A stretch of 64,000 nt of DNA from Pseudomonas sp. F(2018) (GCF_005508865.1 NZ_SCOM01000006.1:1-64000), one strand, 5' to 3'. Positions 24,036-33,230 are shown, counted from the first letter of the stretch. Translations and numbers: made by a program. Notes: a model not told the origin generated them from the letters alone.

Positions 24036-26072
24036 ATGGAAGCCGCGCCCTTGACCCGTCTGCGCCAGCGCCTCGACAACCTGCCGGTCGGCCGCAAGCT
24101 GCTCTTCGCGCTGCTAATCCTGCTGGCCGCGGTCATGCTGGTGGCCAACCTGGCATTCATCAGCGCGGCCTACTGGATCTCCCAGGAAAGCGTCGCGCCC
24201 CAGGCCCTGCAGACCATCGGCAAACTGATCGCCACCCCCGAGCTGAGCCGGCACGCCCTGGCGACGCCCGAGGCCGCGCAGAAGCTGCTGGAGCGCCTGG
24301 AGAACTACGCCCCGCTGCGCGCCGCCGCCCTGTACAACGGCACCGGCGTGCGCCTGGCCGAGCTGCAGCTGGGCGCCGAGCTGCAGCTGCCGTCGCGCAG
24401 CGACGAACTGGAGCACTGGCGCCTGCGCGAATTCCGCTCCACCCAGGTGATTCCCCTGCCGCAAGCGGGCCAGCCGCCCGGCTACCTGCTGCTGGTGGCC
24501 TCCAGCGAGCTGCCCGGGGCCTTCTACACCGGCACCCTGACCGCCAGCCTGGCGATCCTCGCCATCAGCGTGGTGCTCTGGGCGCTGATCGCCCGCCAGG
24601 TGCGCAGGCTGATCACCCGGCCGATCCGCCGCCTGGAGGAGTTGTCGCGCCAGGTCACCCGCGAGGAGAACTACTCGCTGCGCGCCGCCCGCGGCAACCG
24701 CGACGAGATCGGCAGCCTGGCCGATGCCTTCAACACCATGCTCGGCCGCATCGAGGCCCGCGAGCAGCAGCTCAAGCGCGCCCGCGACGACGCCGAGAGC
24801 GCCTTCAGCCAGGCCCAGAGCCTGGCCGAGGAGACCCGCCACTCCAACCGCAAGCTGGAGCTGGAAGTGCAGGTGCGCAGCAAGATCGAGAAGAAGCTCA
24901 CCGGCTTCCAGAACTACCTGAACAACATCATCGACTCCATGCCCTCGGCGCTGATCGCCCTCGACGACCAGCTCTACGTCACCCAGTGGAACCAGGAGGC
25001 CAGCGCCCTCTCCGGCACGCCGCTGGACGAGGCGCTGAACCAGCCGGTGTTCCTCGCCTTCCCGCCGCTCAAGCCGTTCCTTGCCCAGCTCAAGCGCACC
25101 GCCGAACAGCACAAGGTGGAGAAGATCGAGCGCGTCACCTGGCGCAAGGACGAGGATGCCCACCACTACGCCCTGACCTTCTACCCGCTGATGGGCGCTG
25201 GCGGCCGTGGCGTGGTGATCCGTATCGACGACATCACCCAGCGCCTGTCGCTGGAGGAGATGATGGTGCAGTCGGAGAAGATGCTCTCCGTGGGTGGCCT
25301 GGCCGCCGGCATGGCCCACGAGATCAACAACCCGCTGGGCGCCATCCTGCACAACGTGCAGAACATCCGCCGGCGCCTGTCGCCGGAACTGGCGAAGAAC
25401 CAGGACCTGGCCGTGGAAGCGGGCATCGCCCTGGATGACGTCAACGCCTACCTGCACAGCCGCGAGATTCCCCAGTTGCTCGACGGCATCGCCCAGGCCG
25501 GCTCCCGGGCGGCCAAAATCGTCAGCCACATGCTCGCCTTCAGCCGCCGCAGCAACCGCCAGTTGGCGCCCTGCCAGCTGCCGGTGCTGATCGATCAGGC
25601 GCTGGAGATCGCCGGCAACGACTTCGACCTGACCGAGAGCTTCGACTTCCGCGGCATCGCCATCGAACGCGACTTCGACCCCAAACTGGGCCCGGTCCCC
25701 GCCACCGCCAACGAGATGGAACAGGTGCTGCTCAACCTGCTGAAGAACGCCGCCCAGGCCATCCACCTGCGCGACGATGAGGACGAGCCGGGACGCATCG
25801 TCCTGCGTACCCGCTGCAACCCGCCGTGGGCGGAGATCCAGGTGGAAGACAACGGCATCGGCATGCCCGAGCTGGTGCGCAAGCGCATCTTCGAGCCGTT
25901 CTTTACCACCAAGGAAGTTGGCCAGGGCACCGGCCTTGGCCTGTCCGTGTCCTATTTCATCGTCACCAACAACCACAAGGGGCAGCTGGAAGTGCAATCC
26001 ACCCAGGGCCAGGGCACCTGCTTCACCCTGCGCCTGCCGCTGGCCGCCCCCACCGAAAGCACGAGCGTCTGA
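24036..26072 (+). CDS. membrane sensor histidine kinase (HAMP-PAS-HisKA-HATPase)
   Basis: This sensor kinase of about 678 residues has two transmembrane helices (about 20-45 and 165-190) around a periplasmic domain, then HAMP (RPIRRLEELSRQVTREENYSL), a coiled coil and a PAS domain. The HisKA box is MAHEINNPLGAI (phospho-acceptor His), and the ATPase has NLLKNAAQ, DNGIGM and GTGLGLS. The start is uncertain: a GTG at 24003 overlaps panE, ATG 24036 is used here, and TTG 24051 is also possible. The PAO1 homologue (PA4398, from memory) affects swarming and biofilm. The response regulator at 22133 is the natural partner. Confidence 0.9.
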   Translation: MEAAPLTRLRQRLDNLPVGRKLLFALLILLAAVMLVANLAFISAAYWISQESVAPQALQTIGKLIATPELSRHALATPEAAQKLLERLENYAPLRAAALYNGTGVRLAELQLGAELQLPSRSDELEHWRLREFRSTQVIPLPQAGQPPGYLLLVASSELPGAFYTGTLTASLAILAISVVLWALIARQVRRLITRPIRRLEELSRQVTREENYSLRAARGNRDEIGSLADAFNTMLGRIEAREQQLKRARDDAESAFSQAQSLAEETRHSNRKLELEVQVRSKIEKKLTGFQNYLNNIIDSMPSALIALDDQLYVTQWNQEASALSGTPLDEALNQPVFLAFPPLKPFLAQLKRTAEQHKVEKIERVTWRKDEDAHHYALTFYPLMGAGGRGVVIRIDDITQRLSLEEMMVQSEKMLSVGGLAAGMAHEINNPLGAILHNVQNIRRRLSPELAKNQDLAVEAGIALDDVNAYLHSREIPQLLDGIAQAGSRAAKIVSHMLAFSRRSNRQLAPCQLPVLIDQALEIAGNDFDLTESFDFRGIAIERDFDPKLGPVPATANEMEQVLLNLLKNAAQAIHLRDDEDEPGRIVLRTRCNPPWAEIQVEDNGIGMPELVRKRIFEPFFTTKEVGQGTGLGLSVSYFIVTNNHKGQLEVQSTQGQGTCFTLRLPLAAPTESTSV

Positions 26073-26656
26073 TGGGCCATCGACTGAGCAAGATCTACAC
26101 GAAGACCGGCGACAAGGGCGAGACCGGCCTGGCCGATGGCCGCCGCGTGGCCAAGGATCACCCGCGGGTGGAAGCCATGGGCGAGCTGGATACGCTGAAC
26201 AGCCAGCTCGGCCTGCTGCTGGCGGACCTGAATGAACAGGCAACCACATGTCCCGGACTGGGCGAGATCATCGCGGTCCTGGCGCCCTGCCAGCACCGTC
26301 TGTTCGACCTCGGCGGCGAGCTGGCGATGCCGGACTACCAGGCTCTGCAGGAAAACGAGGTGGCGCGCCTGGAGGCGGCCATCGACCGCTGGAACGAGGA
26401 ACTCGGCCCGCTGCAGAACTTCATCTTGCCGGGCGGCTCGCGCCTGGTGGCCCAGGCCCATGTCTGCCGCAGCCTGGCGCGCACTGCCGAACGGCGCTGC
26501 CAGCGGCTAAACGCCGATGAGCCGCTGCGCCCGGTGGGCATGGCCTACGTCAACCGACTGTCCGACCTGCTGTTCGTCGCCGCCCGGCTGATCGCCCGCC
26601 GCCAGGGCATCGACGAGGTGCTGTGGCAGGCGGCGGAGAAACCGCAGCAAGGCTGA
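26072..26656 (+). CDS. PduO-type cob(I)alamin adenosyltransferase
   Basis: This 194-residue enzyme transfers the adenosyl group of ATP to cob(I)alamin or cobyrinate, making the B12 coenzyme form. The N-terminal ATP-binding segment is KIYTKTGDKGETGLADGRRV, and later signatures are RTAERRC and VNRLSDLLFVAARL, as in PduO-type (not CobA-type) enzymes. Its ATG shares a base with the kinase stop (TGATG), so it ends an overlapping four-gene series. A hairpin follows. Confidence 0.93.
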   Translation: MGHRLSKIYTKTGDKGETGLADGRRVAKDHPRVEAMGELDTLNSQLGLLLADLNEQATTCPGLGEIIAVLAPCQHRLFDLGGELAMPDYQALQENEVARLEAAIDRWNEELGPLQNFILPGGSRLVAQAHVCRSLARTAERRCQRLNADEPLRPVGMAYVNRLSDLLFVAARLIARRQGIDEVLWQAAEKPQQG

Positions 26657-26661
26657 AGGAT

Positions 26662-26687
26662 GGCGATGCCCGGGGGCATCGCCTATT
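26662..26687. terminator. terminator between convergent adenosyltransferase and MutT genes
   Basis: GGCGATGCC (26662-26670) pairs with GGCATCGCC (26675-26683), then TATTT on the plus strand. It separates two convergent genes. Confidence 0.6.
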
Positions 26688-27629
26688 TCATTGCGGCCAG
26701 AATGCGCGGATACCGGCCACGCCCTGGGCCCCCGCCTGCCAGGCGCGCTGGCGATCCTGCGGGCCGACGCCACCGAGCAGGAAGGCCGGCAGGTTGCTGC
26801 CGCGCAGCAGCTCGGCGGCGGCATCCCAGCCCAACGGCGTGGCCTCGGGATGGGTCTGGGTGGCCTGCACCGGCGACAGGGTGACGAAGTCCACGCCCAT
26901 GCGCGCGGCCAGCGCCAGCTCCTCGGCACTGTGGCAGGAAGCGGCCAGCCAGCGCTGACCGGGGAACGGCCGGCCGTTGGGCGCGTACTTGCGCAGCTGC
27001 TCGGCGGTCAGGTGCCAGCCGGCGGCGGGGAAATCCCCCAGCCACTCCAGCGGCCCCTTGAGCATCAGCTGCGCCTTGCCGGCGCACAGGCCCTGGATAT
27101 CCACCGCCAGATCGCGGTACTGCGGATCGAACATGTTCGGTGCACGCAGCTGGATCAGCCTGGCGCCGGCCGCCAGGGCGGCGCGCACGCCACGCAGCAG
27201 CTCGGCCGGTTCCAGGCCCTCCGGGGTGATCAGGTAGGTGTCCGGCAGGCGCGCCGCCGAAACTATCGGCTGGTTGGCGGCGGGGAACTCGTAGTCGAGC
27301 AGCTCGCGCTCGGTGGCCCAGGCCAACGCCTGGCCCTCGGCGCCATGGGGCTCGCCGGTGAAGGCGGAGACTTCCCAGACATCCAGCAGCACCTGCTTGT
27401 CCGGGTAGTCGTGATGCACCTGGATCAGCGGGCGGGCGGCGCCGACGTGGATGCCCAGCTCCTCTTCCAGCTCGCGGGCCAGGGCCAGCTCCACCGCCTC
27501 GCCTTCCTCCACCTTGCCGCCGGGAAACTCCCACAGGCCGCCCTGGTGCTTGTCCTGCGGGCGCTTGGCGAGCAGCACTCGACCATCGGCGCCACGGATC
27601 ACCGCGGCGGCCACATGAATCCGTTTCAA
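26688..27629 (-). CDS. Nudix (MutT) hydrolase fused to ThiE-like domain
   Basis: This 313-residue two-domain protein has an N-terminal Nudix domain of MutT type (GGLWEFPGGKVEEGE...REL.EELG box, about residues 33-57), expected to remove 8-oxo-dGTP. The C-terminal domain of about 175 residues resembles thiamine-phosphate synthase, but key loops are changed: RLIQLRAP where ThiE has QLREK, and WHLT where ThiE has VHLG. That domain is therefore probably not a thiamine enzyme. The start is a TTG (27629) whose TTGA overlaps the GST stop, giving translational coupling. Confidence 0.85.
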   Translation of the reverse strand: MKRIHVAAAVIRGADGRVLLAKRPQDKHQGGLWEFPGGKVEEGEAVELALARELEEELGIHVGAARPLIQVHHDYPDKQVLLDVWEVSAFTGEPHGAEGQALAWATERELLDYEFPAANQPIVSAARLPDTYLITPEGLEPAELLRGVRAALAAGARLIQLRAPNMFDPQYRDLAVDIQGLCAGKAQLMLKGPLEWLGDFPAAGWHLTAEQLRKYAPNGRPFPGQRWLAASCHSAEELALAARMGVDFVTLSPVQATQTHPEATPLGWDAAAELLRGSNLPAFLLGGVGPQDRQRAWQAGAQGVAGIRAFWPQ

Positions 27630-28258
27630 GCCCTGGTCTCCTGCAGCGCGGCCTGGTACCAGCGCTGGAACGCCGGCCACTGGTAGACGGTGTCGACGTA
27701 GGCGGCGGCCTCGGTCGGCAGCGCCACGCGATAGCTGCGCAGGCGCGCCGCCACCGGGGCGAAGAAGGCATCGGCGATGCTGGCGTGGCCGAACAGGAAC
27801 GGACCGTCCTGACCGAAGCGCTGGCGGCAGTCCGCCCACAGCTTGCACACGCGGTCGATGTCGGTCTGGACCTCGGCGGGAATCTCGGCCAGGGCCTGGT
27901 CGCGCGCCAGGTCCATGGACATGTGGCTGCGCAGGGCCATGAAGCCGCTATGCATCTCGGCGCACACGCTGCGCGCCAGGGCACGGGCGTACTGGCCACG
28001 CGGCCACAGGTGCGCCTCGGGGAAACGCTCGGCCAGGTATTCGGCGATGGCCAGCGAATCCCACACCGGGCCGTCCTCGGTGTGCAGCACCGGCACCTTG
28101 CCGGTCGGCGCATGCGTCAACAGCTGAGTGCGGCTGTCCGGCCGGTACAGATGCACGAGGATCTCCTCGTAGGGCGCGCCGGTCAGGTCCATGGCCAGGG
28201 CCGCGCGCAGCGACCAGGAGGAATAGTTCTTGTCGCCGATCACCAGCTTGAGGGACAT
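27626..28258 (-). CDS. glutathione S-transferase family protein
   Basis: This 210-residue protein has an N-terminal thioredoxin-like GST domain (LVIGDKNYSSWSLRAALAM, then TGKVPVLHTEDGPVWDSLAIAEYLAE, the glutathione-binding cis-Pro and DS region). The C-terminal helical domain ends WPAFQRWYQAAL. The substrate is unknown. I chose the ATG at 28258 because the codons further up to 28360 show no domain. It precedes the MutT fusion gene with a 4-nt overlap. Confidence 0.9.
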   Translation of the reverse strand: MSLKLVIGDKNYSSWSLRAALAMDLTGAPYEEILVHLYRPDSRTQLLTHAPTGKVPVLHTEDGPVWDSLAIAEYLAERFPEAHLWPRGQYARALARSVCAEMHSGFMALRSHMSMDLARDQALAEIPAEVQTDIDRVCKLWADCRQRFGQDGPFLFGHASIADAFFAPVAARLRSYRVALPTEAAAYVDTVYQWPAFQRWYQAALQETRA

Positions 28259-28403
28259 GTTCGCTCTCCTAGAAAGGTTGTACACGGAGCGTACGCGGCC
28301 TCGGCGGCCGCGGACAATTCCGCTTGCGCATGCCCCTATGAGTGCGGGGAATGGCAGCACATAGCCGGGGGCTGCGAGTCGCCCGCAACAACCTCACCCC
28401 TAC

Positions 28404-28426
28404 CCCCTCTCCCAACGGGAGAGGGG
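28404..28426. repeat. REP-like intergenic palindrome downstream of argJ
   Basis: CCCCTCTCCC (28404-28413) and GGGAGAGGGG (28417-28426) form a perfect 10-bp stem with a 3-nt loop, preceded by a pyrimidine-rich CCTCACCCCTA. This CCCTCTCCC..GGGAGAGGG class is a familiar dispersed intergenic repeat in gammaproteobacteria. It lies just downstream of the argJ stop and may stabilise or end that mRNA. There is no U-tract. Confidence 0.6.
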
Positions 28427-28437
28427 AAGTTCATGGC

Positions 28438-29670
28438 TCAGGTGCGGTATTCGGCGTTGATCTTCACGTACTCGTGGGACAGATCGGTGGTCCAGATGGT
28501 TTCGCTGCAGGCACCACGGCCCAGCTCGATGCGGATGCCGATCTCGGCGCGGGCCATGACCGCGGCGCCCTGGTCCTCGGTGTAGGCCGCGTCGCGGCCA
28601 CCCTGACTGGCGATGCGCACTTCACCCTGCAGCGCGTCGCCGAGGAACACGTCGATCTTGCTCACGTCCAGGTTCGGCACGCCGGCATAGCCGACGGCGG
28701 CGAGGATCCGGCCCCAGTTGGGATCGGAGGCGAACAGCGCGGTCTTGATCAGCGGCGAGTGGGCCACGGCGTAGGCCACGTCCAGGCACTCCTGGTGATT
28801 GCCACCGCCGTTGACTTGCACGGTGACGAACTTGGTGGCGCCCTCGCCGTCACGGACGATGGCCTGGGCCACTTCCATGAACACCTCCAGCACCGCCTGC
28901 TTGAGCTTGGCGAACAGCTCGCCGCTGGCGGAAGTGATCTCCGGCAGCGCGGCCTGGCCGGTGGCGATCAGCATGCAGCAGTCATTGGTCGAAGTGTCGC
29001 CATCAATGGTGATGCGGTTGAACGACTTGTTCGCCGCGTCGCGCACCAGGTCCTGCAGCACGCCGCGGGCGACCTTGGCGTCGGTGGCGATGTAGCCGAG
29101 CATGGTGGCCATGTTCGGGCGGATCATGCCGGCGCCCTTGCTGATGCCGGTCACGGTGACGGTCACGCCATCGTGCTGGAACTGGCGGCTGGCGCCCTTG
29201 GGCAGGGTGTCGGTGGTCATGATGCCGGTGGCGGCCTCGGCCCAGTGGTTCTCGTCGAGATCGTCCAGGGCGGCCTGCAGGGCGCCCTCGATCTTCGCCA
29301 CCGGCAACGGCTCGCCGATCACCCCGGTGGAGAACGGCAGCACCGCTTCCTCGGCAACGCCGGTCAGCGCGGCCAGCGCGGCGCAGGTGCGGCGCGCGTT
29401 GGTCAGGCCGTCCGGACCGGTGCCGGCGTTGGCGTTGCCGGTGTTGGTCAGCAGGTAGCGCACATCGCCGGCCACGCGCTCACGGGTGACGAGCACCGGG
29501 GCGGCGCAGAAGGCGTTGGTGGTGGTCACACCGGCCACCCGCGAGCCTTCGGCGCAGCGCATCACCACCACGTCCTTGCGCCCCGGGCGCTTGATGCCGG
29601 CGGAGGAAATGCCGAGTTCGAAACCGGGAACCGGGTGCAGTGTGGGCAGGGGACCGAGACCAACGGCCAT
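28438..29670 (-). CDS. argJ: bifunctional ornithine acetyltransferase / N-acetylglutamate synthase
   Basis: This arginine-biosynthesis enzyme transfers acetyl from N-acetylornithine to glutamate and can also use acetyl-CoA. The 410 residues are a self-cleaving precursor: the cleavage and nucleophile site is in ATGIMTTDTLPKGA (about residue 190), producing alpha and beta chains with Thr as nucleophile. The N-terminal GIKRPGRKDVVVM and TNAFCAAPV segments are family-typical. It lies downstream of secA beyond a strong terminator, so it is probably transcribed separately. Confidence 0.96.
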   Translation of the reverse strand: MAVGLGPLPTLHPVPGFELGISSAGIKRPGRKDVVVMRCAEGSRVAGVTTTNAFCAAPVLVTRERVAGDVRYLLTNTGNANAGTGPDGLTNARRTCAALAALTGVAEEAVLPFSTGVIGEPLPVAKIEGALQAALDDLDENHWAEAATGIMTTDTLPKGASRQFQHDGVTVTVTGISKGAGMIRPNMATMLGYIATDAKVARGVLQDLVRDAANKSFNRITIDGDTSTNDCCMLIATGQAALPEITSASGELFAKLKQAVLEVFMEVAQAIVRDGEGATKFVTVQVNGGGNHQECLDVAYAVAHSPLIKTALFASDPNWGRILAAVGYAGVPNLDVSKIDVFLGDALQGEVRIASQGGRDAAYTEDQGAAVMARAEIGIRIELGRGACSETIWTTDLSHEYVKINAEYRT

Positions 29671-29706
29671 AGCAGCGCTCCTTACTTGGACAGTGACACA
29701 GAAATT

Positions 29707-29747
29707 GGAAAAACGCCGCGAGCGGCAGAGAGCCGGTCGCGGCGTTG
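29707..29747 (-). terminator. rho-independent terminator of secA
   Basis: AACGCCGCGA (29712-29721) pairs with TCGCGGCGTT (29737-29746). The A-rich left flank is the U-tract of the minus-strand transcript. Confidence 0.85.
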
Positions 29748-29771
29748 TCTGTATAGCAGGCTAGGTGCGGT

Positions 29772-32504
29772 TTAGCCGACCTGGCCGTGGCAGTGCTTGT
29801 ACTTCTTGCCGGAACCGCAGGGGCACGGCTCATTGCGGCCGATCTTCGGATCGCTGCGCACCGGCGTGGCAACCGCCAGCTCACCTTCAGCTTCCTCGCC
29901 CTCAGCAGCCGGCATCGCCGAGGCCTCGGCATGCTGGAACTGCATGCGCTCGGCCATGGCCTCGGCCTCGCGACGCAGGCGCGCCTCTTCCTCGACCGGG
30001 TCTTCGCGGCGCACCTGGACATGGGACAGCACGCGGATGGTGTCGCGCTTGATCGAGTCGAGCAGGTCCTGGAACAGGGTGAAGGACTCGCGCTTGTATT
30101 CCTGCTTGGGATTCTTCTGCGCATAGCCGCGCAGATGGATACCGTGACGCAGGTGGTCCATGGTGGCCAGGTGGTCCTTCCACAGGTCGTCCAGCACGCG
30201 CAGCAGCATCTGCTTCTCGAAGGTGCGCAGGGCCTCGGCGCCGGCCAGCTCTTCCTTCTCGGCGTAGGCGGCGAGCAGCTCGGCGAGGATCTTCTCGCGC
30301 AGGGTTTCCTCGTACAGTTTCTCGTCGTCGTCCAGCCATTGCTGGATCGGCAGACGCACGCCGAAGTCGCTGTACAGTGCCATTTCCAGACCGGTGATAT
30401 CCCACTGCTCGGGCAGCGACTGCGGCGGAAGGTGGCTATTGATGGTGGCGGCCAGCACTTCCTCGCGGAATTCGATGATGGTCTCGCCGATGTTGTCGGC
30501 GGCCAGCAGGCTGTTGCGCATGTGGTAGATCACCTTGCGCTGCTCGTTGGCCACGTCGTCGTATTCGAGCAGCTGTTTACGCATGTCGAAGTTGCGACCT
30601 TCGACCTTGCGCTGGGCCTTCTCGATGGCGTTGGTCACCATGCTGTGCTCGATGGCCTCGCCGGCTTGCATGCCCAAGGCTTTCATGAAGTTCTTCACCC
30701 GATCGGAGGCGAAGATGCGCATCAGGCTGTCCTCCAGGGACAGGTAGAAACGGCTGGAGCCCGGGTCACCCTGGCGGCCGGCACGGCCGCGCAGCTGGTT
30801 GTCGATACGGCGGGATTCGTGGCGCTCGGAGGCGATCACGTGCAGGCCGCCGGCCTCGATCACCTGCTGGTGACGCTTCTGCCAGTCGGCCTTGATCTGC
30901 GCGACCTGCTCGTCGCTCGGCGCTTCCAGGGCGGCCACTTCGGCCTCCCAGTTGCCGCCCAGCAGAATGTCGGTACCACGGCCGGCCATGTTGGTGGCCA
31001 GGGTCACGGCGCCCGGACGACCGGCCTGGGCGATGATCTCGGCTTCCTTCTCGTGGTACTTGGCGTTGAGCACCTTGTGCTCGATGCCGGCCTGCTCGAG
31101 CAGCTTGGAGACGTACTCGGAAGTCTCGATCGAGGCGGTACCGACCAGGATCGGACGGCCCTGGGCCTGGCAATCGCGGATGTCGGTGATGATCGCCTGG
31201 TACTTCTCTTCCTGGGTCAGGTAGACCAGGTCGTTGTAGTCCTTGCGCGCCACCGGGCGGTGGGTGGGAATGACCACCACGTCGAGGCCGTAGATCTGGC
31301 GGAACTCGAAGGCCTCGGTGTCGGCGGTGCCGGTCATGCCGGAGAGCTTCTTGTACAGGCGGAAGTAGTTCTGGAAGGTGGTCGAGGCCAGGGTCTGGCT
31401 CTCGGCCTGGATGTTCACACCCTCCTTGGCCTCGATGGCCTGGTGCAGGCCCTCGGACAGGCGGCGGCCCTGCATGGTACGGCCGGTGTGCTCGTCGATC
31501 AGGATGACCTGGCCGTTCTGCACGATGTATTCGACGTTGCGGTGGAACAGCTTGTGCGCGCGCAGGCCGGCGTAGACGTGGGTGAGCAGGCCGAGGTTGT
31601 GCGCGGCGTAGAGACTCTCGTTCTCTGCCAGCAGACCGGCGGCGCTGAGCATCTCTTCGACGTACTGGTGGCCGGCCTCGTTGAGTTCGACCTGGCGGGT
31701 CTTCTCGTCGACCTTGTAGTGGCCTTCCTGAGTGACCACGCCTTCCTCTTCCTCGATGTGCTGCTTGAGGCGCGGGATCAGCTGGTTGATCTGCATGTAC
31801 AGCTTGGAGCTGTCTTCGGCCTGACCGGAGATGATCAGCGGGGTACGGGCTTCGTCGATGAGGATGGAGTCGACTTCGTCGATCACGGCGAAGTTGAGTT
31901 CGCGCTGGAACTTCTCTTCCAGGGCGAAGGCCATGTTGTCGCGCAGGTAGTCGAAACCGAATTCGTTGTTGGTGCCGTAGGTGATGTCGGCGGCGTAGGC
32001 GGCGCGCTTCTCTTCCGGCGGCATGAAGGGGATCACCACGCCGACGGACAGACCGAGGAATTCGTACAGCGGACGCATCCAGTTGGCGTCGCGGCGGGCC
32101 AGGTAGTCGTTCACCGTGACCACGTGCACGCCCTTACCGGACAGCGCGTTGAGATACACCGCCAGGGTGCCCACCAGGGTCTTGCCCTCGCCGGTGCGCA
32201 TCTCGGCGATCTTGCCCTCGTGCAGGGTCATGCCGCCGATCAGCTGCACGTCGAAGTGACGCATGCCCATCACCCGCTTGCCAGCCTCACGGGCCACGGC
32301 GAAAGCTTCGGGAAGAATCTGGTCGAGGCTCTCGCCCTTGGCCACACGCGCCTTGAACTCTTCGGTCTTGGCCTTGAGCTGCTCGTCGGAGAGCGCCAGC
32401 ATCTGCTCTTCCAGGGCGTTGATCGCGGTCACTGTCTTGAGCATGCGTTTGACTTCACGCTCGTTCTTGCTTCCAAAGAGTTTCTTCAACAGTGGCGCAA
32501 ACAT
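29772..32504 (-). CDS. secA: preprotein translocase ATPase SecA
   Basis: This motor ATPase drives unfolded preproteins through SecYEG. The 910 residues show Walker A MRTGEGKTLVGTL (about residue 100), the DEAD-like IDEVDSILIDEARTPLI, the preprotein-binding and helical scaffold regions, and a C-terminal zinc finger CPCGSGKKYKHCHG that binds SecB. ATG 32504 (MFAPLLKKLFGSK) is the family start; 32522 would add six residues. A TAGAAT at 32589-32594 is a possible -10. Divergent from the DUF721 gene. Confidence 0.98.
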   Translation of the reverse strand: MFAPLLKKLFGSKNEREVKRMLKTVTAINALEEQMLALSDEQLKAKTEEFKARVAKGESLDQILPEAFAVAREAGKRVMGMRHFDVQLIGGMTLHEGKIAEMRTGEGKTLVGTLAVYLNALSGKGVHVVTVNDYLARRDANWMRPLYEFLGLSVGVVIPFMPPEEKRAAYAADITYGTNNEFGFDYLRDNMAFALEEKFQRELNFAVIDEVDSILIDEARTPLIISGQAEDSSKLYMQINQLIPRLKQHIEEEEGVVTQEGHYKVDEKTRQVELNEAGHQYVEEMLSAAGLLAENESLYAAHNLGLLTHVYAGLRAHKLFHRNVEYIVQNGQVILIDEHTGRTMQGRRLSEGLHQAIEAKEGVNIQAESQTLASTTFQNYFRLYKKLSGMTGTADTEAFEFRQIYGLDVVVIPTHRPVARKDYNDLVYLTQEEKYQAIITDIRDCQAQGRPILVGTASIETSEYVSKLLEQAGIEHKVLNAKYHEKEAEIIAQAGRPGAVTLATNMAGRGTDILLGGNWEAEVAALEAPSDEQVAQIKADWQKRHQQVIEAGGLHVIASERHESRRIDNQLRGRAGRQGDPGSSRFYLSLEDSLMRIFASDRVKNFMKALGMQAGEAIEHSMVTNAIEKAQRKVEGRNFDMRKQLLEYDDVANEQRKVIYHMRNSLLAADNIGETIIEFREEVLAATINSHLPPQSLPEQWDITGLEMALYSDFGVRLPIQQWLDDDEKLYEETLREKILAELLAAYAEKEELAGAEALRTFEKQMLLRVLDDLWKDHLATMDHLRHGIHLRGYAQKNPKQEYKRESFTLFQDLLDSIKRDTIRVLSHVQVRREDPVEEEARLRREAEAMAERMQFQHAEASAMPAAEGEEAEGELAVATPVRSDPKIGRNEPCPCGSGKKYKHCHGQVG

Positions 32505-32750
32505 ATCGGCAGATTCTTCCACTCTGGGGGATGGGGGGCGGCGCAGAAGGCCAGCCCGGCAGCCAGCTCGGCTGCGTGCAAAGGGGGCATTCTACTCGGA
32601 AACGTTGGCGAGAAAAGGGTGAACTCCTGCGAGTCTGCCGGATACGCCAAGCATGCCCGCAGGCACGCCGTGCACCTTATATGGGGACGATGACCGACAG
32701 CTGCAAGGGCCTTTGCTAACATGGGCGCACCAGCCCACGAATCCGCCGCC

Positions 32751-33203
32751 ATGAGCCTTCGCCCACCACCCGCCAAGACTGCCGACGCCCTGCTGCGCGA
32801 GCACAAGCCGCTGCGCGCGCTGTTCAGCGCCGCCCAGCGCCTGGGCAAGCTGCAGACCCTGGTGGAGGCGCAGCTGGAGCCAGCAGCGCGCGAGCACTGC
32901 CAGGTGGCCAGCTGGCACGACGGCTGCCTATTGCTGCTGACCAGCAACGGCCACTGGGCCACTCGCCTGCACTATCAGCAGCGTCGTCTGCAGCGCCTGC
33001 TGCAGGTACTGCCGGAGTTCGCCGGGCTGCAGAAGATCCAGGTCAAGGTGCGCCCGCCGAACACCCACGCCACCTATCAGACGAACAAGACCGAGCTGTC
33101 CGAGGCCGCGGCCGACAGCCTGTGCAGCGCCGCCGAAGGCATCGGCGATCCGAAGCTGCGCGCCGCCCTCGAGCGCCTGGCGCGCAACGCCAAGCGCGAC
33201 TGA
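32751..33203 (+). CDS. dciA: DUF721 protein, DciA-like helicase operator
   Basis: This 150-residue protein of the DUF721 family, next to secA, is the typical location of DciA, which helps load the replicative helicase DnaB in bacteria lacking DnaC. Residues about 15-105 form the conserved alpha-beta domain (LNxxLRxxx-like basic start, then SWHDGCLLLLTSNGHWATRLHYQQRRLQ), and the C terminus is charged and probably disordered. I chose the ATG at 32751; 32721 is possible. From memory P. aeruginosa has a peptidase gene next, which is missing here. Confidence 0.83.
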   Translation: MSLRPPPAKTADALLREHKPLRALFSAAQRLGKLQTLVEAQLEPAAREHCQVASWHDGCLLLLTSNGHWATRLHYQQRRLQRLLQVLPEFAGLQKIQVKVRPPNTHATYQTNKTELSEAAADSLCSAAEGIGDPKLRAALERLARNAKRD

Positions 33204-33230
33204 GCTTTCGCTGTGCCGGATAATCGCCAG

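Noticed and set aside
24114..26249. 711-residue minus-strand frame over the histidine kinase
   Set aside because: Antisense to clear HAMP, PAS, HisKA and ATPase motifs; an artefact of GC-rich third positions.
28342..29775. 477-residue plus-strand frame over argJ
   Set aside because: It is the complement of argJ, with His/Gly/Val-rich low-information composition typical of antisense frames in high-GC DNA; argJ is unmistakable.
29787..32693. 968-residue plus-strand frame over secA
   Set aside because: It is an antisense shadow of secA produced by codon bias; no domain or ribosome-binding site is seen.
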